DNA of 64,000 nt, from the NCBI GenBank assembly GCA_022393335.1, contig JAJEKB010019162.1:19823-83822 (forward strand), read 5' to 3'. The translations under genes were made by a program, and so were the position numbers. Below, in pieces: positions 33,957-47,100 of this stretch. The stretch comes from Macrotrachela quadricornifera (taxonomy: Eukaryota > Rotifera > Eurotatoria > Philodinida > Philodinidae). The notes beneath the pieces were generated by a model. The model worked only from the letters and a program-made list of their open reading frames with translations. It ran no database searches and was not told where the DNA came from. Numbering within the stretch: the stretch's first letter is position 1; the number at the start of each line of letters is the position of its first letter.

Positions 33957-35115
33957 GTCGAAGAAATGTCTGATGACGAGATGGATTCAAACACCTGGAA
34001 TGAAAGTAAAATTAGAATCAGATGCATAATTTATGGAGGACCATGGACTCGTCGAAGAGGTAACTTTTCTCACGGAAGATAATACAATCGATCCCATTGA
34101 CTGCTATCGCCATTTCATCACAGACGAAATTATCGATCTTATGATTCGTGAAACGAATCGATATGCGGAGCAATACTTTCAAACTTATGAGATTACCATC
34201 CGATCCAAATTTCTTCAATGGGAACTAACCACTGATCAAGAGATGTTCAAGTTTCTTGGAATCATTATCCAGATAGGGTTGGTGCAAATGCCGAAACTGA
34301 GCTACTACTGGAGTAGCAGCCAATTATACGGACCGAAAATCATTCGAAATTCTATGTCGAGAGCGAGGTTCGAATCGTTCATCAAGTTTTGGCATTTTTC
34401 GAACAACGACAACATAAATTCGAACCAAGACAGACTGTTCAAGTTGAAACCGCTCCTGAATTTATTGAGAGCCAGATTTCCGTCAGTGTATATACCTAGT
34501 TCGGTTGTCACTATCGACGAAACTATGGTACCAATGCAAGCCAGGCTTTCATTCAAACAATATATTCCTGGAAAAGCGCACAAGTACGGTGTCAAAATTT
34601 ACAAGTTAGTGGCTACCAATGGATACACCTGAAATTATATAATTGACACCGGTCAACAAGATTCCATGGCAGGTTTTGGACATGCTCAAACAGTGATGAT
34701 GGATTTATTGGATGATCTTGAGGGATGTTATCGAACGGTGGTAGCTGACAATTTCTTTACCGGCATTCCTCTGGCGAAGCGTTTGTTAGAACATAATACG
34801 TATTTTATTGGGACACTGAGAAGCAATCGCGCCGGATCAGGCAGCGAAATTGCTCAAAAAACCTTAGAGGTGGTGAAGTTTACGAACTTTAGAATAAAGA
34901 AGGTGTAAAATTGATCATGTGGAAAAACAAAAAGAACGTCTTGATGATATCCACAAGACCGTCGGATTCAGCAACTTTGGAGGATACTGTAAATATCAAT
35001 AGTAAAAATGAACGCATCATGAAGTCACAAGTTGTACTGGATTACAATAAAGAAAGAATAGGCACTGGTTTAGCTGATCAGCTATCATCATATTACGCGT
35101 GCCCTAGGCGTAGGG

Positions 35116-35340
35116 GTGCTAATTTATATTTACTTTTCATTTAATTTATGCGTAAATTAAATCATCGATATTTAAATTTAAAATAAATTTAACTCATTTA
35201 ATTTCAGTAATTTATTAAATTAAAATTAAATTAAATTAAATTATTCCTCTCTCATACTGAAGGTAAAAAAATTTTTCTACTTTTCATCTAATATTTCTTT
35301 ATGACTCAAGCCTTAATCCCATGTTATCAATTATATAACA
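35116..35340. other. Extremely AT-rich tract, possible hAT-type left end
   Basis: Begins TAGGGGTGCTAATTTA at the point where piggyBac copy 1 stops matching, followed by runs of AAATT units (for example 35216-35243). It may be the end of another inserted element; no partner end was found. Confidence 0.35.
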
Positions 35341-36600
35341 TGTTATCATGTTGCCTATCTAGGTACTATCTGGAACTTATTGAGAGCTGTCTAATGGTAT
35401 TATCTAGAACCTATTAGAACTAGAGATGTGCACGGGACCAAAAAAAATTTTCTGGTCTCGGTCAAAGATTTTCTTGCTATTTCTTCAGCTTTATTGTTAA
35501 ATTGTTGTTGAACCACGCATTTTGCAGAGAAATATTTGCTCTTTCTGCCTGTGAGTTTTAAAATATTCCAAAGATTCTCGTTATTAAGTAATTTAGCAAA
35601 TATAATGACGGGGACCAGTTTAGTCCCGGTCGTGGTCTCGGTCTATTTCAACATCATTTTCTCCGACTATGATAATCACTCAGTGTTTGCGATTGTCTTA
35701 TTTTGTAGCGAAAACATTTCTCTACAAAACCTAGTATTTGAAACTTTCTTACGCTTCTAGACTACCCCCCCCCCCTCCCATATTAGAAGACCCCTTTGAC
35801 TAAAAAGTTTGGAAGATGTATTACAAGACCCCCTTAATTAGTTGTTAAATGCGAAGAATTAATCCTTTAATTAGTGGGTTTTTCAGCCAAATACGAATAA
35901 TTTTCGGAATTTTTTGTCGAAATTCTTAAGAGGCTAGGATCATCATCATTTCTAGGCTATCAAAGGTCTAACAATCTCTTCTCAAAGACTCAAAATCTGA
36001 AGAGTTTTCTGGAAAACCTTTTTAATAAAAAATTTTCAAAAAAGTGGTACATAATAGAAGACCCCTTTGCGAACTTTTTACGCGGGATGCAATAGAAGAC
36101 CCGGGGTCTTCTAAACTGGGGGGGGGGAGGGTTACAAAGATATTTCTAATTATATTATCGGGACCAGAATTGGTCGTGCACATCTCTAATTGGGACCTAT
36201 TTAGGGATACTCTCTAGAACCTATTGGGACCAACCTGGGACTAGTATCTAGGATGTATTGAGACCTACCTAAAGATGCTATCTGGAACCTATTGGGATAT
36301 ACCTAGGAGTATCATCTGGAACTTATGGGGACCTACCTGGGGATACTATCTAGGACCTATTGAGACTTATCTAAGGATACTATCTTGAACCTTTTTGGAC
36401 CCATCCTGAGCTGCATTTTAGAATTTATTGGGGTCTACCTTAGGGTGATATCTAAAAGTTTTGGACTGTATCTGTGGATTGTATCTAGGACTTTTGAGGC
36501 CTACCTGATAATCTCATCAAGAAGGTTATCGACCCTACTTAAGGATCCTGTTAGAAACTTTGTTGATCCTACCTGCGCGTACTGCATTGAATATCCCTTA
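35340..36600 (+). repeat. Tandem array of ~35 bp units, plus orientation, interrupted by a MITE
   Basis: Units resemble ACCTATTGGGACCTACCTAG followed by GATACTATCTGGA. They run from about 35340 to 35421 and from 36190 to about 36560. The reverse orientation of the same units lies at 37690-38060. The 72-residue frame at 36385-36603 is a product of the repeat. Confidence 0.75.
35422..36189. mobile_element. hAT MITE with TAGAGATGTGCACG ends, carrying a nested insertion
   Basis: Left end TAGAGATGTGCACGGGACC; right end on the minus strand TTAGAGATGTGCACGACCAA. Flanks ATTAGAAC and ATTGGGAC fit an aged 8 bp duplication but are also part of the tandem unit. Between 35764 and 36130 a second sequence with a C-run at one end, a G-run at the other and AGAAGACCCC words is nested. 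Confidence 0.65.
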
Positions 36601-36836
36601 TAACGACGTATTCAAGAAAATTTGTGTGTGACTCAATATAAGGCAAAAAACTGAGACTAACGATAAGTTTAATAGCCTAATTCACTGGAATTGCTTTTCG
36701 GGTTCATTTTGAACTATCTCAATAATCTTTTGTGTCTGGGGTAATACCGAGGCATTCGCAATTTTTTCTCTTGTTTTCATTTATGACCTTTATAAAGAGG
36801 TAGAGTAAAGTACCTGATTGCTAATCTAATATTTTT

Positions 36837-37566
36837 TTCCTATATTACCTGAGTAGTGAGGGATGTGTGGACGATGTTTGAAACACCAAAAGAACAGTTT
36901 TTTGCCTAACAACACATTAATATTCGCGTGTAATTCACTAATATTAAGTTCAATCAATGCAGGATTTTCTTCTCTATCAAAATATAAAAGAAGATTTGGG
37001 AGATAAGAATGATTTCAAATAGTTATTCGGCGAATACGATCCTTGATTGAGGCCCGATTGTTATATGCAGTATTCATTTTACGCCATTGAATCAGTGAGA
37101 TTTTTCTTCACCAAGAGTAATTCAATAGGGTGTGTTTGATGGAACTATTTTTTTGCCCTATTTAAACTGCTTCTGTATCTTTTCCATAGGTACTCAAAGT
37201 AAAAGAAGACGTGCGCATAGTGTTTATCTGAATCATGCTTTTCATTGTCCAACACTTCCGTCAAACAGGGCTCATCGAATTACCCTTTGTGAAGAAAAAT
37301 CTCACTGATTCAATGGTGTAAAATAAATACTGCATATGATAATTGCGCGCAAATTGGGGGCGGTATTCGCTGAATAGATATTTTAAATCATTCTTATCTA
37401 CTAAATCTTTTTATATATTCTGATAGAGAAGAAAATTCTGCATCGACTGAGCTTAATATCAATGAATCGTACAAAACTATTAATGCCATTTTTAGGGCAA
37501 AACCTAATATTTTCGTTTGTCAAACATCGCCCACATATCCCTTAGTGCTCAAGTAATATAGGAAAA
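36837..37566. mobile_element. Foldback element, ~305 bp arms
   Basis: Arms about 36837-37142 and 37257-37566 are inverted copies (for example CCTATATTACCTGAGTAGTG against CACTTAGTGCTCAAGTAATATAGG-like sequence on the other side), spacer ~115 bp. It lies between the two inverted blocks of the ~35 bp tandem repeat. Confidence 0.75.
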
Positions 37567-37689
37567 CGACATGATATTCGTGATCAAGGTACTTTATTGT
37601 GCCGATCTTTAAAAGGCATAAATCCAAAAAACAAAAAAAAAATGCTTTTCAAATACCTTGGGATTACTCCAGCCATCCTCAGATAGAGC

Positions 37690-38060
37690 GCAAAAACTTT
37701 TAGGTGCCACCGTCAGTTAAGCCGCAAAAAGTTCCATATAGTATCCCTAGGTCGGTCTGCAAGAGTCACAGAGAGTATTCATAGCTAGGTGTGTAAGGGT
37801 TCCAGATAGTATTCCTAGGTGGGCCCCAAAAGGTTCAAGATAGTATCTCCTGGTGGATCAAAATAGACCCTAGATAGTATCCCCAGGTAGGTTCCCATAG
37901 GTCCCAGATAGTACCCCTAGATATGTTCCCGTAGGTTCCAGATAGTATCCCCAGATACGCCCCAATAGGTTCTCAATAGTACCCCTAGGCAGCTCTCAGT
38001 AGATTTCACATAGTTTTCGTAGGTAGGTGCCAATAGGTTCCATATAGTACCCTTAGGAGC
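37690..38060 (-). repeat. Tandem array of ~35 bp units, minus orientation
   Basis: Reverse-complement units of the 35340-36600 array, such as AGATAGTATCCCCAGGTAGG and CCCAATAGGTTC. Together with the foldback between them this makes a large inverted structure of roughly 2.7 kb. Confidence 0.7.
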
Positions 38061-38741
38061 CATTAGACGATAGACACCACCACATGTGCACAATCGATGT
38101 CACGGATTTCGATGAAATCTTGTCCATTAGTAGCCCCAAATGAGACATGAAAATGACAATCGTCAAATCGGTACCTATGCATTGTATATTTCGCCATTTT
38201 TCAACAATAAGGTATTTTGTGATGAAGCTTTGTGGATATATACTACTATAATTACTCTACATACTGGCACCCTGAAATAGAGAACTGCAAAATGACTTTT
38301 TTTCAGTCTCCTTCCCGATCTGGTCCAAACCCCGATTAGAAATTTTGTATTGACCCCAGTCCTGTCCCGATGGAAATTTTTTACTGATCCCGATCCCGGT
38401 CCTAGTGAAAATTTCTCCCGCGACTTTGATCTCCATTACGTAGATATGGTTCTGATTCCAAACTCAAGTAACACTTTTTTAATACTCTATGTATCTGTCT
38501 TAAAGTAAAAAAAAAATTTCTAAAAAGTTTGCGTTGGAACGCGTTTATTTTTATGGAAAACGTTTTCGCTAGATTTTAAACGCAGGTTTTAAAACGCGTT
38601 CAAACGCATCATTTTACCAAAAACACGGCTACAAAACTACTAAAACGCGTTGTTAAAGCTGCGTTTAAACAATGTAGTTTTCCCGCTTTCTTCTCCGCTT
38701 CAACTGTCTTACATATTTTATCCTGAATGTGTATTTCATTC

Positions 38742-38997
38742 ATTCGCGTTACTCTACTTAACTTTTCTCAATAACTTCATTCTCCAGTTTTTTTTTCTAA
38801 AGAAATATCGCATTTATCGTACAAGTCAAACTATTTAATACACTCTAATATCTTTTTTTATTCAATTCTTATAGTTAGCATTTTCTTTTTGGATAAGAGA
38901 AGATATTAGAGTATATTAAATAATTTTACTTGTACGATAAATGTGATATTTCTTTAGAAAAAAAATCTGGAGAATGAAGTTATTGAGAAAAGCTAAC
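38742..38997. repeat. Palindrome, ~115 bp arms
   Basis: Arms share TTTCTCAATAACTTCATTCT, AAAGAAATATCGCATTTATC and CTAATATCTT in inverted order around a short centre near 38870. It abuts the much larger palindrome at 38993. Confidence 0.7.
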
Positions 38998-40463
38998 GAG
39001 GGAACATTGGGAACTGATCAATCGCTTTTTAAATTTTAATAATCCCATCTTGTAGAGCTTGTTGAGTTATTAACTGGCATAAAAAGTCGTTCGGGTCAAC
39101 AAAAGATTTAAGAGTAGTTTTCTTACAATAAAAAGGAGGGGGGCTCATTTGACCATAAATTGACCCATTGACTTTTTCTCAACAGATCGGTTTAGAAACT
39201 ATATAAACCGATAGAATGCAACATGGCAAACATTTTGGTAGTATTTTCTATGTGTTGCAATGGTATTTTTATATAGCACTTTGATCCTGCTTGATATAGC
39301 ATTTTTGTACCCTCTCAACACCACTATTTTCGTAATATCTCGAGAAAAACAAAATATCTGTTCGTGGATTTTTCAGTGTAGGTAGAGGACGAATACATCT
39401 TCCAAATGACATCAAATAATATAGCTTTCTATGTTGGCCACTTGAAATGTGTGGGACCACACTATTATTTAGACCCTATTTCTTATGTTTTTGAGTAGTT
39501 TTGATCGGATTTCAATGAAATTTATCAGTCTTGTCTCGGAAAGAAATAACATATTTGAAATCAGCATAAAAAACTGAGTTAGTTGCAGTGTTTTCCACAT
39601 GGTTTCGAGGACTTTTTTTTTTCTTCCAAATATTCGCCTGGGGAGTCCCCCTCAGGAATAAGCGAAAAGTGAGTTTCATTGAAACAACGTTATTAGCATT
39701 TAGTCGGATCCCATTTGGGGTTCTAGTAATATGTCATAGACTGTGAAACTGTTTTCTAGTGTGTAAATAGCTATTTCAGTGAAACTCACTTTTCGCTTAT
39801 CCCTGGGAGGGACCACAGGCGAATATTTGGAAGAAAAAAAAGTCAGTGAAACTATGTGGAAAACACTGAAACCAACTCAGTTTTTTATGCTGATTTCAAA
39901 TATGTTATTTCTTTCCGAGACAAGACTGATAAATTTCATTGAAATTCGATCAAAACTACTTAAAAACATAAGAAATAGGGTCTGAATAATAGTGTGGTCC
40001 CACACATTTCAAGTGGCCAGCATTGAAAGCTATATTATTTGATGTCATTTCCAAGATATATCCGTCTTCTATCTATACTGAAAAATCCATGAACAGATAT
40101 TTTGTTTTTCTCGAGATATTACGAAAATAATGGTGTTGAGAGGGTACAAAAATGCTATATCAAGCAGGATCAAAGTGCTATATAAAAATATCATTGCAAC
40201 ACATAAAAAATACTACCAAAATGTTTGCCATGTTGCATTCTATCGGTTTATATAGTTTCTAAACCGATCTGCTGAGAAAAAGTCAATGGGTCAATTTATG
40301 GTCAAATGAGCCCCCCTCCTTTTCATTGTAAGAAAACTACTCTTAAATCTTTTGTTGGCCCGAACGACTTTTATGCCAGTTAATAACTCAACAAGCTCTA
40401 CAAGATGGCATTATTAGAATTCAAAAAGCGATTGATCAGTTTCCGATGTTCCCTCGTTTGGTA
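38993..40463. mobile_element. Very large palindrome (~685 bp arms)
   Basis: Arms about 38993-39680 and 39777-40463 are inverted copies with few differences; ends AACGAGGGAACAT / ATGTTCCCTCGTT; spacer ~96 bp. Inner ends contain GTGAGTTTCA(C/T)TGAAA. No reading frame with a family motif. It could be a foldback transposon or a joined pair of element copies. Confidence 0.8.
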
Positions 40464-40569
40464 GAAATATAAATTCTACAAGATAGGAGAAGGGTTCGAA
40501 AAGTCTGTTCGATAGGGTGGAGGATATAAAAAACATACCCTGCGCATCTCTATCCACAAAGGCCTCTTA

Positions 40570-40779
40570 TTTTATTATTAGATATAAGACTGATTTTCTA
40601 AAGAAGGACAGGAAAAATTCATAAATACTCTTATGCTTACGTACGATATAGTTTCATTATTCGCGTTCTTTCCTTTAAATTTCTATATTATGTTAGAAAA
40701 GGAACCGGTTTAAGCAGCTAAAATTTCAAACGAACCGAAACCGAAAACTCTAAAATCGAACAGAACTGATCCCATCTCT
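40570..40779. mobile_element. hAT right end, related to the 10729-12461 element
   Basis: It shares TTTAAGACTGATTTTCT/AATAAGACTG-type sequence, CGGTTTAAGCAGCTAAAATT and the end CCCATCTCTG with the right ~220 bp of the 10.7 kb hAT. No matching left end was found; the palindromes just upstream may have replaced it. 40780-41500 holds no recognised feature. Confidence 0.55.
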
Positions 40780-43225
40780 GGTACTTCCATATAATATCCG
40801 AAAAAGAACTACAGGTACCACGATATAACAAATAGCGTTGATTCAGACGATCCACTGGATCCACTGACTGTACTAATTCGAACTATCTTACTGGTATACT
40901 CGCATAAAGCTATAATGTGGCTTATGGCGCTAATAAAGTCACCATGAGTGCCCACCGTGCTCATCAATAAATGCTGGTGACTAACATCACTGTTCATGTT
41001 GCTATTGATTAGACCGACCACAAAAATCCTTCGTTTATTTATTCAGGTTTCTATGACTTACTGAGATTTCACCTTCCACCATGCCAACAAACAAGCAAGC
41101 AGACTTATAACTTCGGGATTTAGATTCTGATTTGCATTAAAGAGAATAGCTCTTATGAGGATCTATGAGCACTCCGATATAGTAGCATTAGAAGACCCAT
41201 CGGTACCCATATATAAAAACCAACTGGGACCGATTATTATGTCCACCTAAACGCGAAAGAGCACCTATGGATAACCCCAAATAGTCGCATTGAACCATCT
41301 ATGGCGTCCATATGTAAAACGTTTAAAACCATGTTCTTTTTTTGACGTATATCTTCTTTTGACTTCAGTGTTCATTTGATCCGAACAAATCAACACGTTT
41401 CAGTTTTCTCAAATGACCCCTCTTCAGTCGAGCCAATGATTTTCCGGCATTACTCTCAAATCATTGAGTACAATGAGGAAAATTGACTTTCGCATGCACA
41501 AGAAATTTTATGAACACTGTTAGTTCTTTCTTCTTTACACAAGTAAAAATCGAAATTTCATTCAAAACATTAATATTTACTTGTAAGTCTGAAGCTTCTC
41601 ACATAATCATGAGAAAACTATTACTTCAAGAAATTGCACACAAAGTGAACAAGCACAATTAACAAAACTCATATCATTATGGTCAAGACGTATATAAAAA
41701 CAAATTGATTTTTCGTTGTTTCCGTAGGAAAAATCGATATTGCAGGGTACACATTTAATTTCATACATAATCTCCTACACCTTGACATCCTGATTGGATA
41801 ACTATATTTTAAAAAAGATTACCTCGCAGTGATCTAGCACCATCAGTAAAAAAAACATCAGTATGGTCCAGCATTATACGGAAAAAGCATTCATTCTTTG
41901 TTTTTCTCTTACGAAAAATCGAAATCTCAAAGGAAATATATTTTTTTCTACATCATTCTGTGGCTCGCCAAAATGCTGATTCAAAATATCTATTTTTCAA
42001 AACTTTTACTCAAAAAACTGCGGCACAGTGCGAAAAAACAAAATCGTATAGTCGGAGCCATTACCGAAAAAATTGATTTTTCATCTTTTCCTCAGCAAAA
42101 ATCGACATTTCAACACAAACATTTATTTTTTTGCCTCATTTTGTAGCCCTCGAAATGCTGAATAAGAAAAAAAACTTCCAAAAGTTTTATGTCACAGTGG
42201 TGGATCACACCGAGAAAAAATAATATCGGTACGAGTACCCCTATAAGAAAAAAATTCTTTTTCCTGTTTTCCTTAGTAAAAAAAAAGAAAAACTTTAAGG
42301 GAAATATTTTATTTTACACAGCATATTTTAGCCGGCGACTTGATGATTAAAAATATATATTACCGAAAATTCTATTTCATACTGGCCGAGTACATTAGGA
42401 AAAATTAATATTAGTTTGCTTGGGTCCTATATTCAAACCATTGATTTTTCATTTTTTCATTAGGAAAACTCAAACTTTTAGGGCAAATATATTTTTTCGT
42501 ACACCATTTTGTAGCCCGTGAGATCCTGATTAAAAATATATATTTGCGAATATTTTATCTAATGCTACTCGAGCACAGGGAGAAAAACTATTATCGTATA
42601 CTCCGATCCCACATGTAAAAATTTATTTTTCGTTTTTTCCTTAGGAAAAATCAAAATTCCAAGGGTAGTATAGATTTTTATACACCTCCTTGTAGCCCGT
42701 GAAATTTTGATTAAAAATATGTATTTACTAAGATTTCTCTCATATTGATCGAACACACTAGGGAAAATGAATATTAGCATCGTACAGACCTACATAAATA
42801 AAATTTGTTTTTTCCTTTTTTCATTAGGAAAAATCGAAATTTTAAGCGAAATATTTATTTTCATACATCATTTTGTAGCCCCCGGGATGCTGATTAAAAA
42901 TATATGTTTCTCAAAATTTTATCTTATAGTCATCAAGGAGAATAGAAAAAATTCATTTTACTATCTTTGGATCCTATACGGAAAAATTCTTTTTTCATTT
43001 TTTCAATAAGAAAAATCGAAACTTTAGTGAAATATTTATTTTTATATATCATTTTTTAGCCCACGAGACGCTGATTAAAAATATATGTATTTCTGAAAAT
43101 TTTATCTAATACTGGTCGAACACAGGAAGAAAAGTTAATAGCAGCACGGTTGGGCATTATAAGGAAAGATAAGTTTTTTTTCATTTTTCCGTTAAGAAAA
43201 ATACAATTTTTAAGGGAAATACTTA

Positions 43226-43270
43226 TTCTCTTTCTCGTAGAGAAGAGTCTTAGGAACATAAATTGTTTGT

Positions 43271-43303
<33 letters not shown>

Positions 43304-44105
43304 TGTCCGCGCAGGGTCAAAAAAACATCGAAAATCGCTTTTTCGGAAAAGACATTTCCAGAAGTCTTTCGATGCGGGGACTTCGAATCTGAAGTCTGTT
43401 CGGTGATCATGTGGTATCAGCATTGATCAATTGATGTTAGGAATTGATGAGGTTTGCTNNNNNNNNNNTGCTGATTGTTATGGTATCAGCATTGATCAAT
43501 TGATGTTAGGAATTGGTGAGGTTTGGTATTTTCCATCGAAAATAGGTGTTTTTTCACGAAATGATGATTTCATCGTGGTGGGTGATGAACACCATTGCTG
43601 ATTATTATTCTCTTTCTCGTAGAGAAGAGTCTTGCAAACATAAATTGTTTGTTTGCTTGCTTGTATGTCCGCAAAAGGTCAAAAAAACATTTTATTCATA
43701 TTTTCTATAAAACTTAACCAAAGGGCAATCGGGGTCGAGGAACTCGAATCTGATGTTAGTTTTTTAAGATTTTTTTTCGGATTCATTTTTTTACACAAAG
43801 GACCACTTTTTTCGCAAAAAGAAACTTTTTGATAAGGGTTGACCGAACGGTAATAGAGGACGAGAAATTCGAATTTGAAGTCAGTTGCATTAAAATTTTT
43901 TGAACCTCAATTTTTTGAAAGAAATGACAAATTTTAAAATAAAAAGCATTTGATTTGATGAAGTTTGGTGATGGACAGTTGCGGTGAAGAAACTTGAATC
44001 TGACTTCGGTTTTTTGACTTTTATAAATGAATAGCATGACGGTAGTTTAAAATCATGATTTCTACGAGAAAGAGCTGAGCGAGTCTTCGGACGAGCGTTA
44101 CTTGT
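43226..44105 (+). mobile_element. Helentron-like elements, two in tandem or nested, inside the satellite
   Basis: Two 5' hairpins (TTCTCTTTCTCGTAGAGAAG at 43226 and 43608), (GCTT)n after the first, internal units near 43707, 43836 and 43963, and one 3' end, CTACGAGAAAGAGCTGAGCG..GACGAGCGTTACTTGT, ending at 44105. Satellite sequence resumes on both sides. Depending on where the ends are set there is either no target duplication or ACTT/ACTTRT. Confidence 0.75.
43459..43468. other. Assembly gap of 10 N
   Basis: Ten N between two near-identical copies of a ~47 bp sequence (TATCAGCATTGATCAATTGA...). Such a duplication at a gap may be a join artefact. Confidence 1.
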
Positions 44106-47100
44106 CTTTATATATTATTTTGTAGTCCGTGCAATGCTCATTCAAAATATTTATTTCTGAAAATTTTATCCCATATTGATCGAGCACAGTAGGATAAATT
44201 AATATTAGTCTGGTTGGGAGCTATATGGAAATATTTCTATTTTACTTTTTTATTTAGCAAAAATCAAAATTTTAACGATAAAATTTATTTTTAAATAACA
44301 TTTTGTAGCCCTCCAGATGCTGATTAAAAATATACATTTCTGAAAAATTTATCAAATAGTGATTGAGCACAGGGAGAAAAACTGATATCGTATGGTCGCA
44401 CTGCACGTGGAAAAATGTTTTTCTTTTCATTTTTCCTTTACGAAAAATAGAAGTTTTAATGAAAATATTTATTTTTCTATATGATTTGGTAGCCTGGAAA
44501 ATGCTGATTTAAATTATATATTTCCCAAAATTTCAGGTCGTATTAATGGTACATAATAGGAAAAATTAATATTAGTATGTTTGGCCGATATATGGAAATA
44601 ATTCTTTTTTCCTTTTATTTTTAGGAAAAATTGAAATTTTAAGGAAAGTGTTTATTTTCATAAATCTTTTTGTAGCCCGGCAGATGTTGATTAAAGATAT
44701 ATATTTACGAAAGTTTTATGTCACACTAATGGAGCACAATTGGAAAAATGAATGGCATTATGGTTGGGCGTTATATGAGAGAAATTTGTTTTTTTGCTTT
44801 TTTCTTAAGAAAAATCGAATTTTCAAGGGATACCTTTGTTTTCATACATCATTTTGTAGCCCGCGAGATGCTGATTAAACTAATATATTCTCCAAAATTT
44901 TATATCATACTGATCGAGCATAGTAGGAAAAATAAATATCGTATAGTTCTAGCTCATATGGGGAAAATTCGATTTTTTTTGGAAACAATCGAAATTTTAT
45001 GAAACGTATTTATTTTCATACATGATTTTGTAGTTCATGAGATGCTGATTACAGCTGTGTATTTAAGAAAATTTTATGTCACAGCGATGGAGCACAGTAG
45101 GAAAAATTGCTAATAGTATCCTTCCGCCCTATAGAAACATAAATTGTTTTCCTTTTTTTCGTTACGAAAAATGAAATGTTTAAGGGAAACTATTTATTTT
45201 TATATACAAATTTGTAGTCCACGAAATGTTAATTAAAAATATGTATTTATCAAAATTTTTATGTGATATTGACGAGCATGGTAGGAGCGATTACTATTAG
45301 CATGACTAAGGACGAATTGAAAAACATACTTTTTTTCTTTTTTCGTTAGGAAAAATCCAAATTTTATGGGAAATATTTATTTTCATACATGATTTTGTAG
45401 CCCGCGAGATGCTCATTAAAGATATATATTCGCGGAAATTTTACGACAGACTAATGGAGCAGAGAAGGAGAAAGTAATATCGTGAAGTCAGAGCGCATAC
45501 GGAACAAAATTGATTTTTCTCATTTTTGCTTACGAAAAATCGAAGTTTCATGGAAAAAATTGATTTTTCTTCATCATTTTGTAGCTCGCGAAATGCTGAT
45601 TAAAAATATACATCTTTCAAAATTTTCTGCCATACTAATGGAGCAAGTAGGAAAAATGAATATCGTATACATTTAGTCCATATGCGAAAAAATTGCTTTT
45701 TTCGTTTTTTCTTTTGGAAAAATCGAAATTTTAATGAAACAATTTGTTTTTATACATCATTTTGTACACCACACGATGGTAATTAAAAAAATATATTTCC
45801 GAGAATTTTAGCTAATGCTGATCGAGCACAGAGAGAAAAATTAATATGGTATACTCGGACCGTAAATGAAAAAAAATTGTTTTTTCCTTTTTCCGTTAAA
45901 CAAAATAGATGTTAGACCGAGATACTTTTTTTTATATGTCACTTTGTAGCTCACGAAATGCTGATTAACAATATGTAGTTCCCAATATTTTATCTTATAC
46001 TGATCAAGTACAATAGAAAAATTAAGTAGCTGCATGGTTCGGCCATAAGTGAAAAAATTTCTATTTTTCGTATTTCGCTTAGGAAAATTAGAATTTTTAT
46101 GGGAAATATTTATTATTATGTCTCATTTTGTAGCCCGTGAACTACTGATTAAAAAAATGTATTTCCGAAAACTTTATCTCATACTAGTCGAGCAAAAGGA
46201 GAAAAATAATATCGTATAATGGAACCGCATATGGAAAAATTTTCTTTTTCCGTTACAAAAAATCAAAATTTTTGCCAAAATATTTATTTTTCTACATCAT
46301 TTTGTGGCAGTCGAAATTCTGATTAAAGATATATATTCATGAAAAGTTTTTATGTCATATGAATGTAGCACAGTAGGAAAATTTAATATTCATAGGCTTG
46401 GGCTCGATATGAAAAAAATTCTATTTCAGTTTTTTGGTTAGGAAATATCGAAACTTCGAGGGAAATATTTATTCTTATATATCATTTGGTAGCTCACGAA
46501 ATGGTGATTAAAAATATATGTTTCCAAATAGTTTATATCATAGTGATCGAGCACGGTGAGAAAAACTAATATCGTATATTTCGAGTCCATATAGAAAAAA
46601 TTCTTTCTTCCTTTTTTCATTAGGAAAAATCGAAATTTTAAGCGAAGTATTTACTTTCATACATCATTTTGTAGCCTCCGAGATGCTGATTAAAAATATA
46701 TGTTTTTCAAAAATTTATCTAATAGTCATCGAGCAGAATACGAAAAATTAATATCAGCATGGTTGGGCCCGAAATCAAAAGAATTATTTTTCGTTTTTTC
46801 GTTAGGAAAAACGGAATGTTTTAGGGAAAATATTTATTTTTATACATGATTTTGTAGCTCACGAAATGCTGATTAAAAATAGATATTTCTAAAAATTTTA
46901 TCTAATGCTGATCGAGCACAGGAAGAAAAATTAATATCCTATGGTCGGATCACGCGTGGTAAAAATGTTTTTTTTTGTTTTGCCGTTAGGAAAAATCGAA
47001 ATTCTAAGGAAAATATTTATTTTTGTATAATTTTGTAGCCTGCCAAATGCTGAGTAAAAATATGTGTTTTGAAAAGTTGTGTTTCATACTGATGGAGTAC

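Larger units (their letters stand above)
32140..35115 (+). mobile_element. piggyBac element, copy 1, truncated and nested
   Basis: The left end is CCCATTCACCACGATTCAG directly after ATAA (a TTAA with one change). Up to 32220 it matches the left end of copy 2 at 54176. The element is split by three later insertions (32218-32674, 32951-33393 and 33465-33956) and loses similarity to copy 2 at about 35115, before the zinc finger and right end. Confidence 0.75.
32904..35144 (+). pseudogene. piggyBac transposase, copy 1, heavily broken
   Basis: ATG 32904 begins MSFEEINTEES, as in copy 2. The frame is cut by a foldback element and a hAT MITE, then resumes near 33970 and runs from about 34033 with YRHFITDEIIDLMIRETN, the first catalytic Asp in VVTIDETMVP, a TGA at 34630-34632 where copy 2 has Trp, and the second Asp in VVADNFF. 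A frameshift follows near 34870. The third catalytic position reads GTGLADQL where copy 2 has GTDLSDQL, so that Asp is Gly. Similarity ends at about 35115. It cannot encode an active enzyme. Confidence 0.85.

Noticed and set aside
40490..40500. GGTTCGA-type word as a tRNA B box
   Set aside because: No matching A box or cloverleaf around it; no tRNA could be supported anywhere in the window.
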